A stretch of 64,000 bases of DNA from Oscillospiraceae bacterium (GTDB lineage Bacteria; Bacillota; Clostridia; Oscillospirales; Acutalibacteraceae). Positions 9,401-18,808 of the stretch are shown piece by piece. Made by a program: the position numbers and the translations under genes. The notes beneath the pieces were generated by a model. The model searched no databases and was not told where the DNA came from. It saw only the letters and a program-made list of their open reading frames with translations. The first letter of the stretch is position 1, and the number at the start of each line of letters is the position of its first letter. The DNA is taken from NCBI GenBank assembly GCA_022650455.1, contig JALCPO010000004.1, forward strand, positions 1 to 64,000, in the 5' to 3' direction.

Positions 9401-9598
9401 GGAGTTTTTCGATTATTTTAAAAAAATTCATAAAATTACCGGGCAAATCCAATTTTTGGGCACAGCCGCCGGCCCGGGCGCGGAGGAATTGCAAACAATT
9501 CGTAAATCCTCGCCGAAAAGGGTTGGCAGACCGTTCGTTTCGCTTTATAATAGAAGAGAACAAAGAGAAAAAATCCGGAAAGGAGTGCCGCTCGCGGG

Positions 9599-10501
9599 AT
9601 GAAGCAGGCTTCTTGGATTTCAAAAATAACCGACGTCAAACGGTTTCGACTGAAAATTTCATTGATTACCCTCGCACTTCTGCTCGGAACGGGCGCTACT
9701 CTGTTTTCGTGCCGGCCCGATCTGTGGGAAAGCCTGCGCACCGCGGCCACCGGAGCTTTTTCGCTGGACCGCACCGCCGCCGCGGCGGCGTACCCGGTCG
9801 TCACGACGGACCGCCTGAACATCCGTTCCGGCCGCGGCACTTCCTATGACGTGATTTCCACCGTTTCAAAAGGCACGCCCTTGGAACTGCTTTCCAAACC
9901 GGCCGGGGACAAGCAGTGGGTCCGGGTAAAAACGCCCGACGGAAAATCCGGATGGTGCCTCGCGGAATATCTGAAGCGGGCCGGCTCGGCGGATTCGCTG
10001 CCGCCCAAAGCGGCAAACCCGGCGGTCTCCAGCTCGCCCCCGGCTTCTTCCGCTTCTCCGGCCGGAAACGAAAGCCGGAAGCAGGACGCGCAGGCCGCCG
10101 TTCCGATTTCCCTGGAAACAGCCGCACGCCCGCTTTCCGTGCAGGTTTCCATCGCCGACCAGAAGGTCACCGTGCTGGACGCGAAAAGCCGCATGGTAAA
10201 ACAGTTCCTCTGTTCCACCGGGGCAAAGGGCAGCGAAACCCCGTCGGGAACGTTCATCGTTTCCGACCGGGGAAAGTCTTTCTATAACCCAAGCATCCGG
10301 GAAGGCGGTTACTACTGGACCCGCTTTTACGGCGCGTACCTGTTCCACAGCGTCCCGTTCGACGGGAGCTACAAGCTGGAACCGGAAGAAGCCGCAAAAC
10401 TGGGCACACCCGCTTCACACGGATGCGTCCGTCTGTCGATTGAAGACGCAAAATGGATTTACGACCATATTCAGCAGGGTACGAAAGTCGTCGTCCGCTG
10501 A
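9599..10501 (+). CDS. secreted SH3-domain L,D-transpeptidase (YkuD)
   Basis: N-terminal hydrophobic segment, SH3 (TDRLNIRSGRGTSYDVIS), YkuD catalytic HGCVRLSIEDAKWIYDHI. Confidence 0.9.
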   Translation: MKQASWISKITDVKRFRLKISLITLALLLGTGATLFSCRPDLWESLRTAATGAFSLDRTAAAAAYPVVTTDRLNIRSGRGTSYDVISTVSKGTPLELLSKPAGDKQWVRVKTPDGKSGWCLAEYLKRAGSADSLPPKAANPAVSSSPPASSASPAGNESRKQDAQAAVPISLETAARPLSVQVSIADQKVTVLDAKSRMVKQFLCSTGAKGSETPSGTFIVSDRGKSFYNPSIREGGYYWTRFYGAYLFHSVPFDGSYKLEPEEAAKLGTPASHGCVRLSIEDAKWIYDHIQQGTKVVVR

Positions 10502-10545
10502 CCGAAGCGGCGGCCGGCTTTTCAAAAAGCAGTAAGGAAGGCAAC

Positions 10546-11178
10546 ATGGACAGCAAAGGAATTGTTTTCGACCTGGACGGGACGCTGTGGGATTCTTCCG
10601 CGCGGGTCGCCGTCGCATGGAGCAGCGTACTGGAACAGCGTGCACATCGCCGGATCACCGTCGAAGACATGCGGAACCTGATGGGAAAAACCATGACCGA
10701 TATTTTCCGGATTCTCCTGCCGTCCGAAAGCGAGCAGACCCGGGCACGGGTCGCCGGGGAGTGCTGCAGGGAAGAGCAGGATTCTCTCCGGAAGCACGGC
10801 GGCACCTTGTATCCGCTGGTGCCGGAAACGCTGGAAAAGCTCGGCCGGGAGTACCGGCTGTTCATCGTCAGCAACTGCCAGACCGGGTATATCGAATCTT
10901 TTCTGGATTATTACCGTTGGAAGGGCCGTTTTGCCGATACCGAATGTTTTGGCCGGACCGGAAAATGCAAGGGCGAAAACATCAAGGCCCTTGTCCAGCG
11001 AAACCGGCTGGAAAGGGCAGTTTACGTCGGGGACACGATTCTGGACCGGGAAGCGGCGGCGCAGGCCGGCGTCCCGTTTATTCACGCGGCATACGGGTAT
11101 GGAAAAGTTGACGGCGCAAGCTATTCCGTCCGCGCTTTTTCGGAACTGCCGCAAATAATTTCCGAAGTCTTTTCATGA
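10546..11178 (+). CDS. HAD-family hydrolase (phosphoglycolate-phosphatase-like)
   Basis: IVFDLDGTLWDS, FIVSNCQTGY, YVGDTILDREAAAQAGVPFIHAAYGYG. Confidence 0.88.
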   Translation: MDSKGIVFDLDGTLWDSSARVAVAWSSVLEQRAHRRITVEDMRNLMGKTMTDIFRILLPSESEQTRARVAGECCREEQDSLRKHGGTLYPLVPETLEKLGREYRLFIVSNCQTGYIESFLDYYRWKGRFADTECFGRTGKCKGENIKALVQRNRLERAVYVGDTILDREAAAQAGVPFIHAAYGYGKVDGASYSVRAFSELPQIISEVFS

Positions 11179-11217
11179 GAAAGCCGCCTGTCCGAGTTTT
11201 CGGACTGGCGGCTTTTC
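11179..11217. terminator. Bidirectional terminator
   Basis: AAAAGCCGCCTGTCCGAGTTTTCGGACTGGCGGCTTTT between convergent genes. Confidence 0.85.
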
Positions 11218-11220
11218 CGT

Positions 11221-12267
11221 TCACACCCACGAAGGAACCGGCAGGTGCAAAACACAGTATGCGCTCGATTTCCGGTAATCGGTCCACCACTGCGCATAGG
11301 ACGGTTCGTCCCGGTGGTCGGCCAGCGAATAATTCTGCTTCAGATAATTTCCGAAATGGGCGCTGACTTTTCCGGCTCCCCAGACATTCAGGTGGCCGGC
11401 GTTATTCATATCGTTCGGGAAATCGAGCCCGATTTCCTCGATTTTATCGTAGTAGTCGAGAAACGGAATCCCGTTTTGCTCCGCCAGATCGGCGACGGTG
11501 TTAAACAGGGCCTCACAGTCGTCGACCCAGTCTTCGTCTTTGTCCGTGTCGCTGTAGTCGCAGGGAAGATTGACGAAAACCAGCGGAAAATTCTCGGATT
11601 TTGAAAGCTCAATGATTTTATTGAGATACTCGAGATTTTTCGCGGGGATGGAAGCTTTTTCCTCGGTATCCGCAAAAGCTGTCATCGGTTTTCCGTACCG
11701 GTTGGTTCCCGCTCCGAACCCTTTTGCATAATACCTTGCCGAATTGTCATAAAAAAGGTCGTTGATTGTGAGCTCCGACCACCGGTAATGGTATTTCAGG
11801 ATCGGCACAAGGGAATAAATCCATTCCGACGGCGGCGTGCAGTCGCGGATCGTTTCGAGCTTGTTCCATGAAAACCGCATATTGTCCAACGGAATACTGA
11901 TCCATGCGTCGTCGCCATACGGGTCCGACATGGCAAGGTAGAATACATCGAGCACCACGACCGGATTCTTATGTTTTTGGAGGACTTCGCGCAGCAGATG
12001 GTAAGTTTCCGCTATCGGCTGGCCGCCGGTCGCATAGTTAAAGCTCGAAATGCCGTATTTTTCCCAAAGGACGTTCGGGTCCATTCCGCCGTTCATGTGG
12101 CTTCCCCCCATAAAAACCACATCATAGGAATCGTCCGAAAGGTACAGGCCCTCCTGCAGGTCGCCCGTATGCACGGTTTTCAGCACAAACACTTTAGAGA
12201 GCGCAGTCAGGACAACCCCCACCGCCAGGCAAAAAGCAAAAATCTTAAAAACAGTCTTTCGAGCCAT
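11221..12267 (-). CDS. SGNH/DHHW-type membrane-anchored protein, partner of the adjacent MBOAT acyltransferase
   Basis: N-terminal TM, GGSHMNGGMDPNVLWEKYG, DMNNAGHLNVWGAGKVS; adjacent to an AlgI-like gene; start MARKTVFKIFAF at 12267. Confidence 0.75.
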   Translation of the reverse strand: MARKTVFKIFAFCLAVGVVLTALSKVFVLKTVHTGDLQEGLYLSDDSYDVVFMGGSHMNGGMDPNVLWEKYGISSFNYATGGQPIAETYHLLREVLQKHKNPVVVLDVFYLAMSDPYGDDAWISIPLDNMRFSWNKLETIRDCTPPSEWIYSLVPILKYHYRWSELTINDLFYDNSARYYAKGFGAGTNRYGKPMTAFADTEEKASIPAKNLEYLNKIIELSKSENFPLVFVNLPCDYSDTDKDEDWVDDCEALFNTVADLAEQNGIPFLDYYDKIEEIGLDFPNDMNNAGHLNVWGAGKVSAHFGNYLKQNYSLADHRDEPSYAQWWTDYRKSSAYCVLHLPVPSWV

Positions 12268-12280
12268 GCTGTTCCCTTCT

Positions 12281-13765
12281 TTAAAACTGTGAATAGATAA
12301 ACTGCCCGGAACCGCTGATGGGTCCGTAGACCCCGAAAATGACGATGGCCAGAACGGACGCCGTGCATACGGTCCACCGGAAAACACGGCCCCTGCTCAA
12401 AAAGCTCTCGCGCAAGTCCCGGCCGCGGCCGAGGAAACCTACGGCGGCCACCACGGCGATTCCGACGACACCGGCCCAAAATTCCGGCACCGAAAGGCCC
12501 AGGCCAAACAGAGTGCCGTTCCAAAAGGCCGCGGGGTCAAACCGGAACAGGTTCCGGATCAAAAGGACGGCCTGGCGGAAACCGTCCGCCCGGAAAAAGA
12601 TCCACGCAAAATCCACCAGAACGAAGGTGCATCCGGCGCGGACCGCTTTGAACCAAAGGGCGTTCTGCCGGATGTTCAGCCGCTTTTCCAGCCGGTTCTT
12701 GCCGGGCCGCAGCAGCAGGCCAACCACCTGGTAAAGGCCGTGCAGAGCCCCCCACGCCACAAAAGACAGGGCCGCGCCGTGCCACAGCCCGCAGACGATA
12801 AACACGGCCATCAGGTTCAAACCATGCCGCAGCTTGGAGCACCGGTTTCCGCCGAGCGGAAGATACAGGTAATCCCAAAACCACGATCCAAGCGTAATAT
12901 GCCACCGCTTCCAGAATTCTTTGATGGACTTTGAAAAATACGGTCTCTTAAAATTCTCCGACCCACGGAACCCCAGAATCTCGCAGGCGCCCAGCGCAAT
13001 ATTGGAATACCCGTCGAAGTCGCAGTAAAGCTGAAAAGCAAAAAAGACGGTGCCTACCGCCACTTCAAGCCCGTAATGGCTTTGCGGAGCGGCATAAACC
13101 GTATCGACCAGCTTGCCCAGCCGGTCCGCCACGACCATTTTCTCGAAATATCCCCAGAACATCTGCAGCAGGCCCCTCTTGGCGCGCTCGAGGTCAAAAG
13201 AATGCGCTTCCGCAAACTGGGGAAGAAAGTTTTTTGCCTTTTCGATCGGGCCCGCAACAAGCTGCGGGAAAAACGACACGAACAGCGCGTATTTGCCCAG
13301 GTTCCGTTCCGGCGGAACATCGCCCCGGTACACGTCCATCGAATAACTCAGAACCCGGAACGTGTAAAAAGAAATGCCGACCGGCGCCGCCAGGCCAAAA
13401 CGCGGCGCGGCGGCCTGCACTCCGAATGCGGCGCAGAACCACGATCCAAGCTCTCCGAAGAAATCCAGATATTTAAAGGTGCACAAAATTCCAATATTGG
13501 CGGCCAGGCTGACCGCCAATACCGCTTTTTTGAGAAAGTCGGCTTTTCCGTCCGAACGTTTTCCGGCTTTTGCAGTCAGAATCCCGCCCAGCCACGTGAT
13601 AACCGTCGAAAGGAACAAAAAGAGGACGGCATAGGCGTCCCAGCTCATAAAAAAATAATAGCTGGCAGCCAAAAGCCAAATCCAGCGAAGTTTTCGCGGA
13701 ATGACAAAATACAGGAACGTCACAAAGGGGAAAAAAAGCAGGAAGCGAAATGACACAAAAGACAA
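12281..13765 (-). CDS. MBOAT family O-acyltransferase (AlgI-like); TTG start at 13765 inferred
   Basis: ISFYTFRVLSYSMDVYRG, EFWKRWHITLGSWFWDYLYLPLGGNR, FIVCGLWHGAALSFVAWGALHGLYQ. Confidence 0.92.
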   Translation of the reverse strand: MSFVSFRFLLFFPFVTFLYFVIPRKLRWIWLLAASYYFFMSWDAYAVLFLFLSTVITWLGGILTAKAGKRSDGKADFLKKAVLAVSLAANIGILCTFKYLDFFGELGSWFCAAFGVQAAAPRFGLAAPVGISFYTFRVLSYSMDVYRGDVPPERNLGKYALFVSFFPQLVAGPIEKAKNFLPQFAEAHSFDLERAKRGLLQMFWGYFEKMVVADRLGKLVDTVYAAPQSHYGLEVAVGTVFFAFQLYCDFDGYSNIALGACEILGFRGSENFKRPYFSKSIKEFWKRWHITLGSWFWDYLYLPLGGNRCSKLRHGLNLMAVFIVCGLWHGAALSFVAWGALHGLYQVVGLLLRPGKNRLEKRLNIRQNALWFKAVRAGCTFVLVDFAWIFFRADGFRQAVLLIRNLFRFDPAAFWNGTLFGLGLSVPEFWAGVVGIAVVAAVGFLGRGRDLRESFLSRGRVFRWTVCTASVLAIVIFGVYGPISGSGQFIYSQF

Positions 13766-14027
13766 ACAGGCACCCCCTGAACCGGACCGGCCGCGTAAAA
13801 AATCATGCATATCAATTTTATATCGGCCGGAAAAAATGTCAATAGCTTTTCCATGAGAAAGCCATGAGAAAGCAGCGGCGGCCGAGCCGCGGCCGCCGGG
13901 TATATTGCTCTTCACAATTTATTCAACTTCGGCCGAACCGGATGTGGTATGATAGGAAGAAAGCGGAACCGCTTTGTACCGCTGTTCATCTCATCGGGTA
14001 AAACCGATGCTGCAAGGAGTTTTCACC

Positions 14028-14474
14028 ATGAATTGGACGTCCCGTTTTTTCCTTTGGCTCAGCCGCGCCATGGCGGGCCGGCACGGAGGGGATCAGCTTT
14101 CCGTGGCCCTGCTGGTTTTGTACTGCCTGCTGATGGTCTTTTCCCGCATCTTCCGGAGCCCGCTCCTCTACCTTCTGGCCTTCGCGGTATTGATCTGGAG
14201 CATCTGGCGCATGCTTTCCCGCAACCACGAACAGCGCTGGAAGGAAAACGCATGGTTCCTCAACTGGTGGAAGCCCGCCTGGAACTGGATGCGGGGACTT
14301 GCAAGGCGCTTCCGGTCGGCGCAGGAGAGGGCCGCTGCGAAAGCGCGGGACCGCAGCATCTACCGCTATTTTCAATGCCCGAAATGCAGGAGCACGCTGC
14401 GCGTGCCGAAAGGCAAAGGAAAGATCGTAATTACCTGCCCCGTATGCCATACCGAGTTCACCAAAAGGACATAG
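14028..14474 (+). CDS. small membrane protein with C-terminal zinc ribbon
   Basis: TM-rich N-terminus; CPKCRSTLRVPKGKGKIVITCPVCHTEF; AAGGAG upstream of ATG at 14028. Confidence 0.7.
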   Translation: MNWTSRFFLWLSRAMAGRHGGDQLSVALLVLYCLLMVFSRIFRSPLLYLLAFAVLIWSIWRMLSRNHEQRWKENAWFLNWWKPAWNWMRGLARRFRSAQERAAAKARDRSIYRYFQCPKCRSTLRVPKGKGKIVITCPVCHTEFTKRT

Positions 14475-14477
14475 GGG

Positions 14478-15626
14478 TCATTTTTTCTTGCCTGAATTGG
14501 CTGAAAACCACAGGCTCAGCGCAATTCCGACGGTAATGCAGAAACCGGCCGCCAGCACGCCGATGAGATAGTCGGGCATGCGGTTCTGGAGAATGGTCAG
14601 CCCCGGCGCGGACGCCGGGCGGTTTTGGTTCTCCGCGGCTGCCGGGATGTCCTGGGCCGCATTGTTCCCCTGCGGCGCCGCCGAAAGCGTGTCCGACCTC
14701 TTCCCGGAACTGGAGGAAGCCTTTCCCTTTTTCGCCGCCCGGAGGATTTCTTCCGCGGCCCGGCTTCCGGTTCCGCGTGCCTTCGCGCTTCCGGAAGCCT
14801 TCGAGGTCGAGGCCTTCCCGGACTTGGACGAGGTTTCCCCGCCTTCCGGCTGTACCTTCGCCCGGCTGACCGTGACGGAATACCGCACCTGTTTGCTTCC
14901 GTCCGCCGAAGTCACCGTAATCAGGATCGCCGTGTCCGTACCGGCGGGGTTCAGGCTTTTCCGGCTGACTTTCACGCTCGCGCCTTCCGACGCATCGGCG
15001 CGGAACGTAACGGACCGCACATCGGAACCCACATCCAGCCCGTAAAAATAGACGTCCGGCGAAAACGCCGGGTGGAGGGAACCCTGCGAAGGCTCCAGCG
15101 CCGTCAGAAACGCTTCGGCGGGCTCCTCCCGCTCAACTTCCAGCGGCACCGCGGAAGCATGGTCCAGATCCAGCGCGGCCCCGGAATAGTCGCAGACCTC
15201 ATCCACACAGGCGCCGATCTCCGTCCTCCCGGCGGGCGCATCCGCCCGGACCTGAAACAGGAACGTCAGAACCGTCCCCGAAAGCTCCGGCGCGTATCCC
15301 TTGCCCGGATTGCACACGTAGACGGAATAAATCGGGTTGGATTCCCCGTTTGTCTGGAGCGTTCCGCTCTCGATGCGGGACGAGGCTTCCGTGCCCGAAA
15401 ACCGCAGGACGGAATCGTCGTACGCCACCCGCACGCGGAAACCGGCCGCCGCCGTGTTTGCGCCGACGCGCAGGGTGAACTTGATCATGTCTTCCCCGGA
15501 CGCGCGAGGCTTGTCCACCGCAAACGAAAAGCCGGGGTCCGTTTCCCCGAACGCTGGGACGGCCGAACCGGCCAGCCACAAAACGGCGGCAAGCGCCAAC
15601 GCCGCAAACGCACGGATTCGCCTCAA
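14478..15626 (-). CDS. exported, C-terminally membrane-anchored protein with cohesin-like and cadherin-like beta-sandwich domains
   Basis: Signal peptide; FSFAVDKPRASGEDMIKFTLRVGANTAAAGFRVRVAYDDSVLRFSG; TALEPSQGSLHPAFSPDVYFYGLDVGSDVRSVTF..VRYSVTVSRA; Ser/Ala/Lys linker; C-terminal TM and KKK. Confidence 0.7.
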   Translation of the reverse strand: MRRIRAFAALALAAVLWLAGSAVPAFGETDPGFSFAVDKPRASGEDMIKFTLRVGANTAAAGFRVRVAYDDSVLRFSGTEASSRIESGTLQTNGESNPIYSVYVCNPGKGYAPELSGTVLTFLFQVRADAPAGRTEIGACVDEVCDYSGAALDLDHASAVPLEVEREEPAEAFLTALEPSQGSLHPAFSPDVYFYGLDVGSDVRSVTFRADASEGASVKVSRKSLNPAGTDTAILITVTSADGSKQVRYSVTVSRAKVQPEGGETSSKSGKASTSKASGSAKARGTGSRAAEEILRAAKKGKASSSSGKRSDTLSAAPQGNNAAQDIPAAAENQNRPASAPGLTILQNRMPDYLIGVLAAGFCITVGIALSLWFSANSGKKK

Positions 15627-15691
15627 TTCGGTTCCCCCATTTCAAGCCCCGGACCGCGGGAAAGCAGAGGCGCGTTGTACCCCTGCCGCCA

Positions 15692-15727
15692 AAAACAGCA
15701 GCCGAACCGAAACGGCCGGCTGCTGCA
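15692..15727. terminator. Hairpin AACAGCAGCCG...CGGCTGCTG
   Basis: Inverted repeat between two minus-strand genes. Confidence 0.5.
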
Positions 15728-15743
15728 AAGTCTTGCGAACGTC

Positions 15744-16274
15744 TCAGGCGGTGACGGCATTCCGTTCCATTCCCGCCGAGCGAAGCCGCTCCCTCACGCG
15801 TCTTTTGCGGAGTATCTGAAGGCGGAAACGGTTGTACCGCTGCACCAGGGCAAACGGCAGGTTCCCAATCAGGATGAAAGAGGAGATCAACACTCCCACA
15901 AGCAGGGGATTGATGATAAGTGTCACGACGGCGCAGATGCAGTTTTTCATATGCATCCATTCGCCGCGGCAGGTTTCCAAAATAAACTGATCCAAATAGC
16001 CGATGGAATCCCCTCTAAAATGTTTTTTTGAAAATCCGCCCTTTCCAATGTGCTGCGGTAATTTATCTTTCCAGATCTGGATTTTCAGGTTATCGCGATA
16101 CCAGCGGCCGCCATGTTCCCACGGGCGCGCAGCATAGCGGCTCTTCGACGCGTCGAATTTTACGTCCGGAAATTTCTGGCATGACAAGAAAGACACCACA
16201 TGCCACAGTCCGACAATCAGCAAATTCCAAAACAGCATGTCAAGGAAAGAAGAATTTTTCAGCATTGCAGTCAC
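15744..16274 (-). CDS. CrtO-family (glycosyl-4,4'-diaponeurosporenoate acyltransferase-like) integral membrane protein
   Basis: About 170 aa; HGGRWYRDNLKIQIWKDKLP, ETCRGEWMHMK, GNLPFALVQRYNRFRLQILRKR match the remembered CrtO pattern. Confidence 0.65.
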   Translation of the reverse strand: MTAMLKNSSFLDMLFWNLLIVGLWHVVSFLSCQKFPDVKFDASKSRYAARPWEHGGRWYRDNLKIQIWKDKLPQHIGKGGFSKKHFRGDSIGYLDQFILETCRGEWMHMKNCICAVVTLIINPLLVGVLISSFILIGNLPFALVQRYNRFRLQILRKRRVRERLRSAGMERNAVTA

Positions 16275-16416
16275 TTTCCTTTCCTAAAAGCAAATTCCCG
16301 CACTCAATCCTCTGCATACCTTTCCCTGCGTATAAAAACAGTATAATACAAAAATGGTAAAGATGCAAGACGGCGCAAAAGGGAAACGGCGGGGCGAAGC
16401 CGTCCGGCCGGTTCCG

Positions 16417-17139
16417 TCAATTAAAGGTGTAAAGGGCCTTGTAGGGATTTTTCGTATTCGGCGTAATCAGGTGAAACTTTTTGGAGAGGACTTCTTCCTT
16501 TGAAATTCCGAACGTCCGGCAGAAGTCGTCCAGATAGCCGTCGATGGACGCCATATCTTCCGGCGAAGCCACTTTCGTGTTGACCTGCGCCGGCAGGTCC
16601 TTCGGCAGTTCCTCGCAGCGGACGAACATGCGGCCGCCGTGCATGCCCGCGCAGCAGAGGTTCCCCATCGGGGCGCCGGTGCCGTTCAGGCCGAGCACAA
16701 TGATGGTGCCGCCCGCCTGGTACTCGCCGAGGAAGCTGCCCGTTTTTCCGCCGACCACAATCAGCGGCTGCTGCTCCCGGTAAGCTTTCATGTGGATCCC
16801 GACACGGTAACCCGCGTTCCCTTTTACAAAAATCTTCCCGCCGCGCATGGCATAGCCCGTCGCGTCGCCGCTGGAGCCTTCCACGACGATGGCGCCCGCG
16901 TTCATGGTGTCGCCCGTCTGGTCCTGCGCGTTGCCTTTCACCCGGATGTTCCCGCCGTTGAGGTAACAGCCCAGGGCGTTGCCCGGCACACCGTGGATCA
17001 GCAGGCTTTTTCCGCTCATTCCCGCGCCGATGTAGCGCTGGCCGTTGCAGCGGTCTATCGTGATCTCCGTATCGTCCGCGGCCCGGACTTCCTCATTGAG
17101 CTGCCGAAAATATTTTCCGTCCGCATCGATCCGCATCAT
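16417..17139 (-). CDS. GXGXG-domain protein (glutamate synthase alpha C-terminal-like)
   Basis: Repeated GxxGxGxxG blades (GYAMRGGKIFVKGNAGYRVGIHMKAY, GGTIIVLGLNG). Confidence 0.9.
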   Translation of the reverse strand: MMRIDADGKYFRQLNEEVRAADDTEITIDRCNGQRYIGAGMSGKSLLIHGVPGNALGCYLNGGNIRVKGNAQDQTGDTMNAGAIVVEGSSGDATGYAMRGGKIFVKGNAGYRVGIHMKAYREQQPLIVVGGKTGSFLGEYQAGGTIIVLGLNGTGAPMGNLCCAGMHGGRMFVRCEELPKDLPAQVNTKVASPEDMASIDGYLDDFCRTFGISKEEVLSKKFHLITPNTKNPYKALYTFN

Positions 17140-18377
17140 TCTCTTTTTCCTCCCAGCATTTCTTCTCGCTGCCCTCTGGCAAACGCCATCAGCTGCGGCT
17201 TTTGCCGGACGAGCTCATAGTCGATGGTGTCGAGCGGGGTCTCCTCGCGGATCAGCGACGTGTAAATGCCCGCGCGGGCGACGTCGCCGATCAGGATAAA
17301 GCCTTTGAGCCGGTTGTCCTTCGAAACCAGTTTCTTGTAAGCATGTTCCGTCCTCTGCGTCCACGCCGCGCCGTCGTAGCTCCCGGCCGTGATGATGTGC
17401 AGCCCGAAGAAGCCGATGGCGTTCATCGGGATGGCGTTGTCGAACGTCTTTTCCCCGCCCGCCATATTGATGCCGGCGGTTTCGCCCTGCAGATACGCAT
17501 TCGGCAGGATGGCCAGGATGCGGCTGGAGCCGGTCGTGATGTCGCGGCACTCGCAGCAGTCGCCGGCGGCGTAGACGTCGGCAAGGCTGGTCGCGGAATG
17601 TTCGTCGATGGCGATGCCCCGTCCGACCTTGCACCCGATGTCCGCGGCGAGCTGCGTGTTCGGGCGGACGCCCACGGCCACGACCAGAACGTCGAACGGG
17701 ACTTTCCCCCCGCTCTTCAGGGTGGCGACATTCCCCTCAAACCGGGCCACGCTGTCGCCGAGTGTAAACGAAATATCCTGCGCTTCCAGATGCTTCTGCA
17801 CCATGGCGGAGCCTTCCTCGTCCAGGATGCTCGGGAGGATCCGGCCGGCAAGATCGACGACCTCGATGGACCGGACCAGGCGGCGGATTCCCTCCGCGCA
17901 TTTCAGGCCGATCAGCCCGGCGCCGATAATCAGCACGCGGGTCGACGGGCGAAGGGCCGCGCCGAGCGCCTTCGCGTCGTCCAGCTTCATGAAGCTGAAC
18001 TTCCTTTCCACCGTATCGAGGCCGTCCATCGGCGGAACGAACGGGCGGGAGCCCGTCGCGAACAGAAGCTTGTCGAAAGGCACTCTCCGGCCGTCCGACA
18101 AAAGGACTTCCTTCCGGGAATCGTCCACTTTCTCCGCCCGGACGCCCAAAAGCGTTTTCACGCCGTTCTTCTCATAAAAATCGTCCGGGCGGTACTTCAT
18201 GCGCTCCTCATCCGTCTTTCCGTACAGAAGGTACGAAATCAGCGGGCGGGAATAGACAGCGTACGGCTCGTCGGAGATCACCGTAATCGGTCCGGTCTTG
18301 TCGACGGAACGGATGCCCTCAATACAGCCGACCGCGGCCGTGGAATTTCCGATCAAAACATATTTCAACACGCTCAC
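17136..18377 (-). CDS. NAD(P)/FAD-dependent oxidoreductase of the glutamate synthase cluster
   Basis: GNSTAAVGCIEGIR, LIIGAGLIGLKCAEGI, DVYAAGDCCE. Confidence 0.9.
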   Translation of the reverse strand: MSVLKYVLIGNSTAAVGCIEGIRSVDKTGPITVISDEPYAVYSRPLISYLLYGKTDEERMKYRPDDFYEKNGVKTLLGVRAEKVDDSRKEVLLSDGRRVPFDKLLFATGSRPFVPPMDGLDTVERKFSFMKLDDAKALGAALRPSTRVLIIGAGLIGLKCAEGIRRLVRSIEVVDLAGRILPSILDEEGSAMVQKHLEAQDISFTLGDSVARFEGNVATLKSGGKVPFDVLVVAVGVRPNTQLAADIGCKVGRGIAIDEHSATSLADVYAAGDCCECRDITTGSSRILAILPNAYLQGETAGINMAGGEKTFDNAIPMNAIGFFGLHIITAGSYDGAAWTQRTEHAYKKLVSKDNRLKGFILIGDVARAGIYTSLIREETPLDTIDYELVRQKPQLMAFARGQREEMLGGKRE

Positions 18378-18805
18378 CTCTCCTCAAACACAATGGCCCC
18401 GTTGGGGCAGCCTTTCACACAGGCGGGCTCGCCGAAACGGTTGTTGGTGCAAAGCTCGCATTTCCGGATGACGTGCCCGTCCGGCGCGGGCACGACCGCC
18501 CCGTACGGACAGACCAGGACGCAGGTGAAACAGCCGACGCACTTGTCCTGGTTGCAGCGGATCACGCCGTCCTGCACGCTGAGGGCCCCGGCAATGCAGC
18601 TCTTGACGCAGATGGGTTCGTCGCAGTGGCGGCAGGAAACGGCAAAGCTGACGTTGTTGTCGCCCTCCACCTGGATTCTCGGGTGGATGGTCACATTCTG
18701 GAGCGCTTTCGCCATATCGGTTTCGCCGGAATTGGCAAACGCGCAGTTGTATTCGCACAGATGGCACCCCAGGCACCATTTTTCATTCACATAAACACGT
18801 TTCAT
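18374..18805 (-). CDS. 4Fe-4S dicluster electron-transfer protein
   Basis: CLGCHLCEYNC, CRHCDEPICVKSC, CVGCFTCVLVCPYGA. Confidence 0.92.
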   Translation of the reverse strand: MKRVYVNEKWCLGCHLCEYNCAFANSGETDMAKALQNVTIHPRIQVEGDNNVSFAVSCRHCDEPICVKSCIAGALSVQDGVIRCNQDKCVGCFTCVLVCPYGAVVPAPDGHVIRKCELCTNNRFGEPACVKGCPNGAIVFEER

Positions 18806-18808
18806 CGC

